From contig JAHCAI010000004.1 of NCBI GenBank assembly GCA_019634975.1, positions 109,979-173,978 on the forward strand: a stretch of 64,000 nucleotides of DNA, written 5' to 3'. The notes under the pieces were generated by a model. That model ran no database searches, was not told the DNA's origin, and was given only the letters and a program-made list of their open reading frames with translations. Source of the stretch: Burkholderiales bacterium (GTDB lineage: Bacteria; Pseudomonadota; Gammaproteobacteria; Burkholderiales; SG8-41). Positions 7,763-16,221 of this stretch are shown here, in pieces; the first letter of the stretch is position 1; every line of letters starts with the position of its first letter. A program made the translations under genes and the position numbers.

Positions 7763-8631
7763 GGTTGTGCCCCGGCTGCGGCGGCGTTCTGGCCGCCGCG
7801 GGCTGGCACTGCAGCAGCTGCGGCTATCAGGCAGCGCAGCGCGACGGCTTTGTCGCGCTGGCCCCGGCGCTGGCAGACCAGGCCGAAGGTTTCGATCCCG
7901 CGTTGTTCGCCGAACTGGCGGCGCTGGAGTCACGCAATTTCTGGTTCCGCGCGCGCAACCGCCTGATCGTCTGGGCTTTGCAGCGTTACGCGCCGGGCTT
8001 TGGCAGCCTGCTCGAGGTCGGCTGCGGCACCGGTTATGTGCTGCAGGGCATCGCTGCCGCATTCCCGCAGGCGCGGCTGGTCGCCAGCGAGGCGGAAACC
8101 GAGGGCCTGCGTTTTGCCTCGCAGCGGATACCGGGCGCCGAGTTCCTGCAGCTGGATGCACGGCAGATGCCCTTTGACCGCGAGTTCGACGCCGTCGGCG
8201 CCTTCGACGTCATCGAGCATATCGGCGAGGACGAGACGGTGCTGGTGCAGATGCGTCGCGCGCTGCGGCCCGGCGGCCACTTGCTGCTGACCGTGCCCCA
8301 GCATCCCTTCCTGTGGAGCGAATACGACCTGCGCGCCCACCACGTCCGGCGCTACACCGCGGGGGAGCTGCAGCAGAAGCTCGGGCGTGCGGGTTTCAGC
8401 GTCGTTAAAATGACGTCTTTTGTCTCCGTGCTGCTGCCCCTGATGATGCTGTCACGAATGACCCGCCGAGCTGCCGCCGCCGATTATGACCCGCTGGCCG
8501 AGTTGCGCATCGGCCGTGTCGCCAATGCCCTGCTCGAGCGCGCGCTCGATGCCGAACGGCTGCTGATCCGCGCCGGCCTTTCGCTGCCCTGCGGTGGATC
8601 CCTGCTCGCCGTGGCGAGGGCGCCGGCATGA
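7759..8631 (+). CDS. Class I SAM methyltransferase with N-terminal zinc ribbon
   Basis: A TTG start at 7759 overlaps the previous stop (TTGA) and has AGCCAGGG upstream; it yields a 290-residue protein beginning MRLCPGCGG and continuing with HCSSCGYQ, a four-cysteine zinc ribbon. The methyltransferase domain follows, with the SAM motif LLEVGCGTGYVLQG (about residues 91-104), acidic D/E at strand ends and GAFDVIEHIGED. A later start would delete the ribbon, which is why the TTG is preferred. The protein is probably cytoplasmic and could methylate the sugar or a lipid intermediate of this operon; the target cannot be read. Confidence 0.8.
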   Translation: MRLCPGCGGVLAAAGWHCSSCGYQAAQRDGFVALAPALADQAEGFDPALFAELAALESRNFWFRARNRLIVWALQRYAPGFGSLLEVGCGTGYVLQGIAAAFPQARLVASEAETEGLRFASQRIPGAEFLQLDARQMPFDREFDAVGAFDVIEHIGEDETVLVQMRRALRPGGHLLLTVPQHPFLWSEYDLRAHHVRRYTAGELQQKLGRAGFSVVKMTSFVSVLLPLMMLSRMTRRAAAADYDPLAELRIGRVANALLERALDAERLLIRAGLSLPCGGSLLAVARAPA

Positions 8632-9767
8632 GCACGCCTTTCAACAAGCCCTTCACCATCGGCGCCGAGCTCGAGTACATCACCGATGCCGTAGCGCGCG
8701 GCCACCTGTCCGGTGACGGCCATTACACGAAGCTCTGCCACCGCTGGCTGGAGCAGAACCTCGGCGCGCAGCGCGCGCTGCTGACCCATTCCTGCACTGC
8801 CGCGCTGGAGATGGCGGCGATACTCTGCGACATCCGGCCCGGCGACGAGGTGATCATGCCCTCGTACACCTTCGTCTCGACCGCCAACGCCTTCGTGCTG
8901 CGCGGCGGCGTGCCGGTGTTCGTCGACATCCGCCGCGATACGCTGAATCTCGACGAAAGCCTGATCGAAGCCGCAATCACGCCGAAAACGAAGGCCATCG
9001 TGCCGGTGCATTACGCCGGCGTCGCCTGCGAGATGGACGCGATCATGGCTCTTGCACGCCGCGGCGGCCTGCTGGTGGTCGAGGATGCGGCGCAGGCGGT
9101 GCTGTCGGACTACCGGGGCCGCCGACCCGGCGCCATCGGCGACCTCGGCTGCCTGTCCTTCCACGAAACCAAGAACGTGATCAGCGGCGAGGGCGGCGCA
9201 TTGCTGGTCAATAACCCCGCGCTCATCGAACGCGCCGAGATCATCCGCGAGAAGGGCACCAACCGCTCGCAGTTCTTCCGCGGCGAGGTCGACAAGTACA
9301 CCTGGGTCGACATCGGCTCCTCCTTCCTGCCCAGCGAGCTGATCGGCGCCTTCCTCTGGGCGCAGCTGGAGCATGCGGAGGCGATCATCGCGCAGCGGCG
9401 GCGGCTGTGCGCGGTCTATCGCGAAGCGCTGCAGGATCTCGCCGACGCCGGCCGGCTCCTGCTGCCTCAGCCGGAGCCCGAAGGCGTATCGGGCAACGGC
9501 CACATGTTCTACCTGTTTACACGTACCGCCGCCGAGCGCCCCGCGCTGCTGGCCCATCTGAAAGCGGCCGGCGTGCATGCGGTGTTCCATTACGTGCCGT
9601 TGCACGCTTCGCCCGCCGGCCGCCGTTATGGCCGCGCCGCCGGCCCGCTGCCGGTGACCGAAGACCTCGCCGAGCGCCTGGTCAGGCTGCCGCTGTACTA
9701 CGGGCTTGCCGAGGATGAGGCACGGCGGGTGGCCGCGGCGGTGCGGCAATTCTTTGAGAGCCGGTAA
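8628..9767 (+). CDS. wecE: TDP-4-amino-4,6-dideoxygalactose aminotransferase (WecE/RffA)
   Basis: WecE converts TDP-4-keto-6-deoxyglucose, the RmlB product, to TDP-Fuc4N using PLP and glutamate. The 379-residue DegT/DnrJ/EryC1 protein starts with FNKPFTIGAELEYI, close to known WecE proteins, and has the cofactor residues expected: the SCTAALEMAAI phosphate-binding segment, EDAAQ (162-166) and the Schiff-base lysine K182 in SFHETKN. It overlaps the preceding methyltransferase by 4 bases. The stop codon lies inside the first heptad of an inverted-repeat hairpin. With the RffC-like gene upstream and rmlA/rmlB elsewhere in the window, a complete TDP-Fuc4NAc route is present. Confidence 0.88.
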   Translation: MSTPFNKPFTIGAELEYITDAVARGHLSGDGHYTKLCHRWLEQNLGAQRALLTHSCTAALEMAAILCDIRPGDEVIMPSYTFVSTANAFVLRGGVPVFVDIRRDTLNLDESLIEAAITPKTKAIVPVHYAGVACEMDAIMALARRGGLLVVEDAAQAVLSDYRGRRPGAIGDLGCLSFHETKNVISGEGGALLVNNPALIERAEIIREKGTNRSQFFRGEVDKYTWVDIGSSFLPSELIGAFLWAQLEHAEAIIAQRRRLCAVYREALQDLADAGRLLLPQPEPEGVSGNGHMFYLFTRTAAERPALLAHLKAAGVHAVFHYVPLHASPAGRRYGRAAGPLPVTEDLAERLVRLPLYYGLAEDEARRVAAAVRQFFESR

Positions 9768-9858
9768 TTGGTGAATGGTGATGGGTAAGTGGTGACTGGT
9801 AATTGGTTGCGTAACGCCCTGTTACCAATTACCAGTCACCCATCACCATTTACCCAAT
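9763..9858. repeat. Heptad-built inverted repeat (GGTRANN)n at the wecE stop codon
   Basis: The left arm (9763-9807) is six imperfect heptads of the form GGTRANN (GGTAATT, GGTGAAT, GGTGATG, GGTAAGT, GGTGACT, GGTAATT) plus GGT. The right arm (9824-9858) reads ACCAATT, ACCAGTC, ACCCATC and so on, so the two can pair into a long hairpin with a loop of about 16 bases. It fills the gap between wecE and the MBOAT gene. Related arms occur at 17.2, 18.1, 59.9 and 60.3 kb. Confidence 0.8.
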
Positions 9859-9863
9859 AAAGC

Positions 9864-11417
9864 ATGCTGTTCAACTCCCAGGCCTTCATCTTCCTGTTCC
9901 TGCCGCTGACGCTGCTCGGCTTTTTCGTGCTGGGGCGGATCAGCATGAAGCTGGCAGCGGGCTGGCTGGCCGCGGCTTCGCTGTTCTTCTACGGCTGGTG
10001 GAGCCCGGCCTATGTCGCGCTGCTGTTGGCCTCGATCCTGGGCAATTTTTTCTCCGGCACCGCGATTGCGCGGGCGCATGCCGCCGGACAGACACAGCGC
10101 AGTCGCCGCCTGCTGACGCTGGCGGTGATCGCCAATCTGGCGCTGCTGTCCTATTACAAGTACGCGAACTTCTTCGTTGACAACCTCAATGCCGTTGCCG
10201 GCACCGGGCTGAGCCTGGGCGAAATCATCCTGCCGCTGGGCATCTCCTTTTTCACCTTCACCCAGATCGCCTTCCTCGTCGATGCCCACCAGGGCAAGGC
10301 GCGCGAATACAACCTGGTGCACTACGGCCTGTTCGTGACCTACTTCCCGCACCTGATCGCCGGTCCCATCCTGCACCACGGCGAGATGATGCCGCAGTTC
10401 GCACGGCGCGACATCTACCGGCCGCAGCATGACCTGATCGCCGCGGGCCTGACGCTGTTCGTGCTGGGCCTCGCCAAGAAGGTACTGATTGCCGACGGCG
10501 TTGCGCCTTATGTGGCGCCGGTGTTCGACGCGCCGGGCGCCGGCCTGACGCTGACGATGCTGGAGGCCTGGTGCGGCGCGCTGGCCTACACCTTCCAGTT
10601 GTATTTCGATTTTTCCGGCTATTCCGACATGGCGGTGGGCCTGTCGCTGATGTTCGGCGTGCGTCTGCCGGTCAATTTCCACTCGCCGTACAAGGCGGTC
10701 AACATCATCGACTTCTGGCGGCGCTGGCACATGACCCTGTCGCGTTTCCTGCGCGACTACCTCTACGTGCCGCTGGGCGGCAACCGCAAGAGTGCGGCAC
10801 GGCGTTATGCCAATCTGCTGATCACCATGCTGCTGGGCGGCCTGTGGCATGGCGCCGGCTGGACCTTCGTGCTGTGGGGCGCGCTGCACGGCGTTTATCT
10901 GGTCATCAACCATGCCTGGCTGGCGCTGCGCCGCCGCCTCGGCCAGGACCGGCATCGCGGCACCCCCTGGGGCCGGCGCGCCGGCTGCCTGCTGACCTTC
11001 ATTGCCGTGGTCGTGGCCTGGGTGCTGTTCCGCGCGCCGGACATCGATTCGGCCATGGCGATCCTGCGTGCGATGGCCGGTTTCAACGGTCTGGTGCTGC
11101 CTGAAGCCTGGCTGGTGAAACTGGGCGCTGCGGGAGAGATGCTGGCGGCCGCAGGCATCGGTTTCGGCGCGACGCCGGCGCTGACGCGCACCGGCGTGCT
11201 GCACTGGATCTGGATCCTGCTGCTGGTGGTCTGGCTGGCGCCCAACACCCAGCAGATCATGGCCGCGGCAAAGCCCGCCCTCGGCGTGCTGAAGGAGGCG
11301 CCGTCGCGGATCCAGTGGCGGGTATCAGTGCCCTGGGCCCTGCTGACGGCAGGGCTGCTGCTCGCGGTGATCGTCAATCTCGGCCGCCATTCCGAGTTTC
11401 TCTACTTCCAGTTCTGA
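9864..11417 (+). CDS. MBOAT-family O-acyltransferase (AlgI-like)
   Basis: The 517-residue polytopic protein starts MLFNSQAFIFLFLPLTLLGF, typical of AlgI-type membrane-bound O-acyltransferases that pass acetyl groups across the inner membrane for glycan acetylation. It has about ten or more hydrophobic segments, the FWRRWHMTLS motif (H289) and the second conserved histidine H329 in GGLWHGAGW. It is followed with a one-base overlap (TGATG) by an SGNH-like protein, the usual periplasmic partner that delivers the acetyl group. Probable role: O-acetylation of the sugar or polysaccharide made by this operon. Confidence 0.88.
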   Translation: MLFNSQAFIFLFLPLTLLGFFVLGRISMKLAAGWLAAASLFFYGWWSPAYVALLLASILGNFFSGTAIARAHAAGQTQRSRRLLTLAVIANLALLSYYKYANFFVDNLNAVAGTGLSLGEIILPLGISFFTFTQIAFLVDAHQGKAREYNLVHYGLFVTYFPHLIAGPILHHGEMMPQFARRDIYRPQHDLIAAGLTLFVLGLAKKVLIADGVAPYVAPVFDAPGAGLTLTMLEAWCGALAYTFQLYFDFSGYSDMAVGLSLMFGVRLPVNFHSPYKAVNIIDFWRRWHMTLSRFLRDYLYVPLGGNRKSAARRYANLLITMLLGGLWHGAGWTFVLWGALHGVYLVINHAWLALRRRLGQDRHRGTPWGRRAGCLLTFIAVVVAWVLFRAPDIDSAMAILRAMAGFNGLVLPEAWLVKLGAAGEMLAAAGIGFGATPALTRTGVLHWIWILLLVVWLAPNTQQIMAAAKPALGVLKEAPSRIQWRVSVPWALLTAGLLLAVIVNLGRHSEFLYFQF

Positions 11418-12568
11418 TGAGCCCGCGCGCCTACACCACCTGGATCGTTACTGGCTGCCTCGCGCTGCTGGCGCCGGTGCTGGCGCTGAACCTGCTGCTG
11501 CTCGCCAACGACAGCCGCCATGACAAGAACCGGCTGGCCAGCCGCTGGCAGCAGGAGAGCGGCGGCGTGACCTACGCGCCGCCGATCAACAACAACCGCG
11601 CCTTCAAGACGCTGCGCCTGCATGACCAGTTGAATGACATCAATGCGCTCGCCTTCGGCTCCTCGACCGTGATGAGCCTCACCGCCGACGCCTGGCCCTC
11701 CGGCATCCGTGCCTACAACTTCGCGCAGAGCGGCAATTCGCTGCTGTCGGTGCTGGGCGAGGCGGACTATGTGCTGACCCACTGGCCGGACCGGATTCGC
11801 GTAATGCTGATTCCGCTCGATTGGGCGCTGGGTTTCACCTACCACGGGGGTGCGCTGCCGCCGACCGACCTCGCCGCGGAGCAGGTGCCGCCGCCCGCTC
11901 CGCTGCCGGTGGTCACCGCGCTGCGCGAAGCGCTGAGCCTGCCGCGCATCCAGGAACTCGGCGCCATCCTGCGCGACATCGCGCGCGCGGATGACCCGCG
12001 GGCCTCAGCTCGGCAGTTTTTCCTCGAGCCGGCGTCGGCGTCCTATCGCTGCAGCGATGGCCAGCTTGCGCGGGATTATTCGACCGTTCATCGCGGCCTC
12101 TGCAACGGCTTCCGCGCCGACGGCAGCGCGACCTTTGCCGACCAGAAGCGGATTGGAGCGGCCGAAGCGCCGGCGGTGATCGCGCGCGCCGCCAGCGCAT
12201 CTTCGCAGTACGCGCAGGCACTGGCGCGAGCGCAGGGCGGACCGGATGCGCAGTTGCTGCAGCACCTCGGGGGCATCGTCGCGAAAGCGCGTTCGCGGGG
12301 CGTTGAGGTCTTGCTGTTCATGCCACCGCTGATTCCGGAACTGGATGCCCGGCTGGCGGCCTCCGCGCACAGCGGCGACCGCCTGCGGCAGACCAAGGCC
12401 GTGTTGTGGCAATGGGCGCAACAGCAGCAGGTGACTCTCATTGACGGGGGGCCTGCGGAACGCTACGGTTGCCTGCCCACCGAATTCATCGATGCCCACC
12501 ATGCGCTGCCCGACTGCTACCGCAAGTTCATGAAACAGGTGTTTGCCGACCGCAAGGGTCTTCCGTGA
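11417..12568 (+). CDS. SGNH-like periplasmic acetyltransferase partner of the MBOAT protein
   Basis: The 383-residue protein has one N-terminal membrane anchor (about residues 8-30) and a periplasmic domain with the SGNH-type block I (ALAFGSSTVMSL, serines 82-83), FAQSGNS (102-108, glycine and asparagine of blocks II/III) and a C-terminal FIDAHHALPDCYRKF that could supply the Asp-His pair. AlgX/AlgJ and similar proteins work this way beside AlgI-like MBOAT proteins. Start and stop each overlap a neighbour by one base. Family placement rests on motif order and on the MBOAT neighbour. Confidence 0.72.
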   Translation: MSPRAYTTWIVTGCLALLAPVLALNLLLLANDSRHDKNRLASRWQQESGGVTYAPPINNNRAFKTLRLHDQLNDINALAFGSSTVMSLTADAWPSGIRAYNFAQSGNSLLSVLGEADYVLTHWPDRIRVMLIPLDWALGFTYHGGALPPTDLAAEQVPPPAPLPVVTALREALSLPRIQELGAILRDIARADDPRASARQFFLEPASASYRCSDGQLARDYSTVHRGLCNGFRADGSATFADQKRIGAAEAPAVIARAASASSQYAQALARAQGGPDAQLLQHLGGIVAKARSRGVEVLLFMPPLIPELDARLAASAHSGDRLRQTKAVLWQWAQQQQVTLIDGGPAERYGCLPTEFIDAHHALPDCYRKFMKQVFADRKGLP

Positions 12569-13983
12569 TGCCGTCTTCGTCGGCAATCGCCGATGCGCCG
12601 CGGCGCTGGTGGCTGCTGTTCACCGTTGCCGCGCTGAGTTTCCTGCCGGCGCTGGGTTTTTATTACGTCGGCGAAGAGGGGGTGTTTCCGAAGTCGGCGC
12701 TGGAAATGTGGTTCCACGGCGAGCCGGTCAAGCGCCTGTTGTTCGGCTCCGATCTGCAGCACACGCCGCTGTTCGCCTGGCTGATCATCCCGCCGGCGGC
12801 TGTTCTGGGCTGGGACTGGGTGCTGCCGGTGACGCGCGCGATCACCATCGCGGCAACCGTGCTGACCGGCCTGGTGGCGGCCTGGCTGGCGCAGTCGCTG
12901 TACCGCGATCCGCTGTTCAGCGCGGTGACTGCCGCGGTGTACCTGACGCTCGCCGACCTGTTTTTCTACCGTGGCTGGCTGGCCTATGTCGACCCGCTGT
13001 TCGGCCTGCTGGTGTTCAGCGCGCTGGCCTGCCTGTGGGTCGCTTGCGAGCGCCGCAGTTACCGCCTGCTGCTGCTGGCGGTGCTGGCGCTGACCGCGGC
13101 CTTCCTTGCCAAGGCGCTGACCGCCTACGTGTTCTATGCCGGCGCCTGCGCGGTGCTGCTGCTGCAGCCTGCCCATCGCCGCTTCCTGCTGTCGTCGCCG
13201 GCGCTTGCGCTGCATGCGCTGGCCGCGGCCCTGTTGCTGCTGTGGCTGGGCCTTGTCGCCCCAAGCCGCGGGCAGGGCGGGCGCATGTTCAGCGAGATCC
13301 TCGCCAAGCTGGCCCCGGAAAGCCTCGCCGATTACGCGCTGAAGCTGCTGGGCTATCCGCTGGAGACGCTGTTGGCACTGGCGCCGGCCGGCATCCTCGC
13401 GCTGTGGCTGCTGCTGCGCCGGCGCCGTGACCTGGGTGCGGGCGGCGATGCCCATTTGCGCACCGCGGCGCTGATCGCGCTGGCCGGTTACCTGCCGTAC
13501 TGGCTCGCGCCCCACAGCAACATGCGTTACCTGCTGCCGCTGTATCCCTTCGCCGGCCTGATCATCGCGCGCCTGCTGTGGCTGGGCGGTGCATCCGTGC
13601 TCGCGGCGACGCGGAAATGGCTGGTCGCCGCGATCGTGCTGAAACTGCTGGTGGTGACCATCGCTTTCCCGCTGTATCAGAGCCGTTACCGCGGCGAAAA
13701 CTACCTGCGCACCGCGGAAACCATCATGGCGGTCACTGCGGGATATCCTTTGTACACGCTCAATGTCAGCGCGAGCGGACTGTCGGTTGCCGCCTACATC
13801 GACGTCGCCCGCCTGCCGCAGCCGCCGCTGACTTTCCCGCCGCCCGACCTGAAGGACGGCTTCATCATCGCCTACACGCCCGATCCGCAGGTTGGCGAAG
13901 TCGTCGCGCAGTACCGGCTGGGCGGAAATGATTTATACCTGCTCTGCCGCGGCACGGCCTGCGCCGCCGCGCGCAAGCCATGA
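12568..13983 (+). CDS. ArnT-like GT39 glycosyltransferase
   Basis: GT39 enzymes take a sugar from a polyprenyl-phosphate carrier on the periplasmic side and transfer it to lipid A, core or protein. The 471-residue multispanning protein has the acidic pair in the first periplasmic loop (YYVGEEGVFPKSA, about residues 32-44), a second loop with RGWLAYVDPLF and the conserved SNMRYLLPLYPF motif near residue 315. It is shorter than ArnT (about 550). The operon already contains a sugar loader and a small flippase, so an Arn-type three-step modification is likely. Acceptor unknown. Overlaps the next gene by 4 bases. Confidence 0.82.
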   Translation: MPSSSAIADAPRRWWLLFTVAALSFLPALGFYYVGEEGVFPKSALEMWFHGEPVKRLLFGSDLQHTPLFAWLIIPPAAVLGWDWVLPVTRAITIAATVLTGLVAAWLAQSLYRDPLFSAVTAAVYLTLADLFFYRGWLAYVDPLFGLLVFSALACLWVACERRSYRLLLLAVLALTAAFLAKALTAYVFYAGACAVLLLQPAHRRFLLSSPALALHALAAALLLLWLGLVAPSRGQGGRMFSEILAKLAPESLADYALKLLGYPLETLLALAPAGILALWLLLRRRRDLGAGGDAHLRTAALIALAGYLPYWLAPHSNMRYLLPLYPFAGLIIARLLWLGGASVLAATRKWLVAAIVLKLLVVTIAFPLYQSRYRGENYLRTAETIMAVTAGYPLYTLNVSASGLSVAAYIDVARLPQPPLTFPPPDLKDGFIIAYTPDPQVGEVVAQYRLGGNDLYLLCRGTACAAARKP

Positions 13984-15035
13984 CGCCGCTGCCCACATTG
14001 CAGATCGTGCGCCGCTACGGACCGGTGGGCGGCATGGAACGGTATGTCTGGGAACTGGCCGGCGCGCTGGCCGCGATGGGCCATCCGGTGACCGTGCTCT
14101 GCGAACGCAACCACGGCGGCGAACGCCCGGGGATCACCGTGCACGAACTCGGCGAGATCGCGCAGCGGCCGCGCTGGATTTCCCTGCTGCGGTTTTCGCG
14201 TCGCGTCGCGCGCTGGCTGCGCGCGCATCCGCAGCCGGGTGTGCTGATCCACAGCCACGAGCGGGTCGATGTGCATCAGCTCACCACCTTTCACGGTCCA
14301 CCCTTCGCGACCATATTCGAACGCGGCTGGTGGCGGCTGTTGTCGCTGCGGGTGTGGATGCAGCTGTACCTGGAGCGCCGCGAACTCTGCGCGCCGGGGG
14401 TGCAGTCGGTGGTGCCGAACTCGCAGCTGATTGCCGACCAGCTGCAACACTATTATCCGCAGGTCGCGGGACGACTGACCGCGCCAGTGCCGCCCGGCGT
14501 CACAGCGGGACCGCTGCGCGAAACACGCGCGGTGCCCGCCGACGACGGCGTGATCGGTTTTGTCGGCAAGGAGTGGCAACGCAAGGGACTGGACAAGGCG
14601 GTCGCCATCGTTGCCGAACTGCGGCGCAAACGCCCGCAACTGGCGTTATGGGTCGTCGGGCCGGAGCCTGCCGAAGTGGAGTCCCTGTTCGCCGGCTGGA
14701 ATGGCGGTTACCGGCTGCTCGGTTGGGCGAAGGATTTCTCCGTTTATCCGCAGCTCGACCTGCTGCTGCACCCGGCGCGGGCCGAACCCTATGGCATGGT
14801 GATTGCCGAAGCAATGGCCGCGCGGGTGCCGGTACTGGTGTCGGACCGTTGCGGCATTGCGCCGGATGTCGGGAGTGATGCGGGCGCTGTGCTGCCGCTG
14901 CAGGCGCCGATTGCAGACTGGGTGGCGGCCTGTGAACGGCAGCTTGCGCGCAATACGCTGCCGCCGGCTTTCGAACGCAGCTGGCTGCAGGTGGCGCGGG
15001 AGTACGAGGGGATCTACCGGCGCTTGCGCAACTGA
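13980..15035 (+). CDS. GT4-family glycosyltransferase
   Basis: The 351-residue protein has the two-domain GT-B layout: an N-terminal acceptor domain with the glycine-rich GPVGGMERYVWEL loop (about residues 14-26) and a C-terminal nucleotide-binding domain with GFVGKEWQRKGLDKAV and the E-x7-E-like motif AEPYGMVIAEAMAARVPV. This is the WaaG/RfaG type of GT4 enzyme, often a lipopolysaccharide core hexosyltransferase. It is the last gene of the plus-strand operon. Donor and acceptor cannot be read from sequence. Confidence 0.85.
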   Translation: MTPLPTLQIVRRYGPVGGMERYVWELAGALAAMGHPVTVLCERNHGGERPGITVHELGEIAQRPRWISLLRFSRRVARWLRAHPQPGVLIHSHERVDVHQLTTFHGPPFATIFERGWWRLLSLRVWMQLYLERRELCAPGVQSVVPNSQLIADQLQHYYPQVAGRLTAPVPPGVTAGPLRETRAVPADDGVIGFVGKEWQRKGLDKAVAIVAELRRKRPQLALWVVGPEPAEVESLFAGWNGGYRLLGWAKDFSVYPQLDLLLHPARAEPYGMVIAEAMAARVPVLVSDRCGIAPDVGSDAGAVLPLQAPIADWVAACERQLARNTLPPAFERSWLQVAREYEGIYRRLRN

Positions 15036-15074
15036 CCTGAAGCCCGTAATGAAGTATCTTTCCCGCAGCCCCTC

Positions 15075-15108
15075 ACCCTACCCTCTCCCCGCAAGCGGGG
15101 AGAGGGAG
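15075..15108. terminator. Hairpin CCCTCTCCCCGC/GCGGGGAGAGGG, possible bidirectional terminator
   Basis: CCCTCTCCCCGC (15081-15092) pairs perfectly with GCGGGGAGAGGG (15095-15106), and a T-rich stretch (CATTTTTTCTGG) follows about ten bases later. It lies between the converging ends of the plus- and minus-strand operons, where a terminator is needed. The same hairpin word is a common intergenic repeat in GC-rich proteobacteria, so it may be both. Confidence 0.55.
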
Positions 15109-15142
15109 AAGTTGCATTTTTTCTGGACCGTTTTGTTTTCCG

Positions 15143-15364
15143 GGCTTGCGCAACCAGGCCAGGGGCCGCAGCCCGGATGCGCCCCGAAGGAAGTCACCTT
15201 GGGTGGAAACGAAGTGGAATCCGGGTCAGTCGTCGCAATGAGCCACTGTGTTCCCGGACTCCGGCCTGCGGCCTTCCTCCGGGCTACGGGTATGGCGCAC
15301 AAAGAGTCATTTTGTCAGGCGCTCTTGATTTGCAGTTTTATTGCGCCGGCTTGCGCAACCAGGC
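15143..15364. repeat. REP pair plus AGCGCCTGACA end, bracketed by a 17-bp direct repeat
   Basis: Two REP-like words face each other: CAGCCCGGATGCG...AATCCGGGTCAG (15169-15228) and TTCCCGGACTCC...CTCCGGGCTAC (15251-15287). A TTTTGTCAGGCGCTC end follows (15311-15325). The block is flanked by identical 17-bp copies of GGCTTGCGCAACCAGGC at 15143-15159 and 15348-15364; the right copy is inside the 3' end of the next minus-strand gene. It fills the gap between converging operons. Confidence 0.75.
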
Positions 15365-16204
15365 GAGCATGTCGTGGCCACGCCCGAGCAGCCGCGCCGG
15401 CAGGTTCAGCGCCTCGGCCAGCAGCTTGCCCGCGGCGTAGCGTCCGCGCGGCGTGTTTTCGCGGTCGTGGAACTTCACCCTTGAAGTATCGATGCGCTCG
15501 ACTGCGAATCCGGCATTGGCGGCGAGGATCGCCATCGAGCGCGGATTGAAGAAGCTGATGTGGCCGCCGTCGCGGGCCATGTCGAAATAATCCCAGCGCA
15601 CGCCCATCGTTGCCGCGGTCCAGCTCGCGGCATTGCCGGTGCTGATCAGCAGGATGCCGCCGGGTTTGAGTACACGGCGGCACTCGGTGAGCAGTGGCAG
15701 TGGCGTGCGCAGGTGTTCGACCACCTCGAACAGCGTCAATGCATCGAAACAGGCATCGGCGTACTGCTGGTCCTCGAGCAGGCCCGTGCGCACCGGCAGC
15801 CCGGCGTCGCGCGCCGCCTGTGCGATCTGCGGCGCAGGTTCCACACCTTCGGCGCCGAAGCCCTCGGCAAGGGCCGTAGCGACGAACTGGCCGCGCGAAC
15901 AGCCGACGTCGCATAGGCGGATGTCCCGGGGTAATTTGCCGAGCAGCCCGGCGATACGCGCGAGCCGTTTCCGGGCAACGGCATCGCGGCGCGTCTGCGC
16001 GCTTCCTGTAGTGATATTGAAGGCGCTGTCGTCGAACTGCGCCATGGTCTCGTTGTAGCGTGCCGCGCTGGCGCTGCTCAGCAGCTGGCCGCAGCTGCCG
16101 CAGCGGCGCAGCAGGCCTTCGCGCAGCCGCAATGCCGTGTCGGCAAGTGTTGTGGTGCAGCCGACCGGGCAGGTCGTGACGTAGGGTGTTTCGGGAGTAT
16201 TCAT
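15338..16204 (-). CDS. SAM-dependent methyltransferase with N-terminal cysteine-rich motif
   Basis: The 288-residue protein begins with CPVGC and RRCGSCGQLL, a probable zinc-binding knuckle, and continues with a class I methyltransferase domain: LCDVGCSRGQFVATAL (about residues 97-112), FEVVEHLRTPLPLL and VLKPGGILLISTGN. Proteins of this layout are common in polysaccharide clusters and methylate sugars or lipid-linked intermediates, but the target cannot be assigned. It is the last gene of the long minus-strand supercluster. Part of its 3' end is duplicated 205 bases downstream. Confidence 0.8.
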   Translation of the reverse strand: MNTPETPYVTTCPVGCTTTLADTALRLREGLLRRCGSCGQLLSSASAARYNETMAQFDDSAFNITTGSAQTRRDAVARKRLARIAGLLGKLPRDIRLCDVGCSRGQFVATALAEGFGAEGVEPAPQIAQAARDAGLPVRTGLLEDQQYADACFDALTLFEVVEHLRTPLPLLTECRRVLKPGGILLISTGNAASWTAATMGVRWDYFDMARDGGHISFFNPRSMAILAANAGFAVERIDTSRVKFHDRENTPRGRYAAGKLLAEALNLPARLLGRGHDMLAWLRKPAQ

Positions 16205-16221
16205 CAGTATTTGTTGTTGAG

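Noticed and set aside
15081..15106. Hairpin considered a simple terminator of the plus-strand operon only
   Set aside because: The T-run is about ten bases away and the same hairpin word is a widespread repeat, so it is listed as a possible, not certain, terminator.
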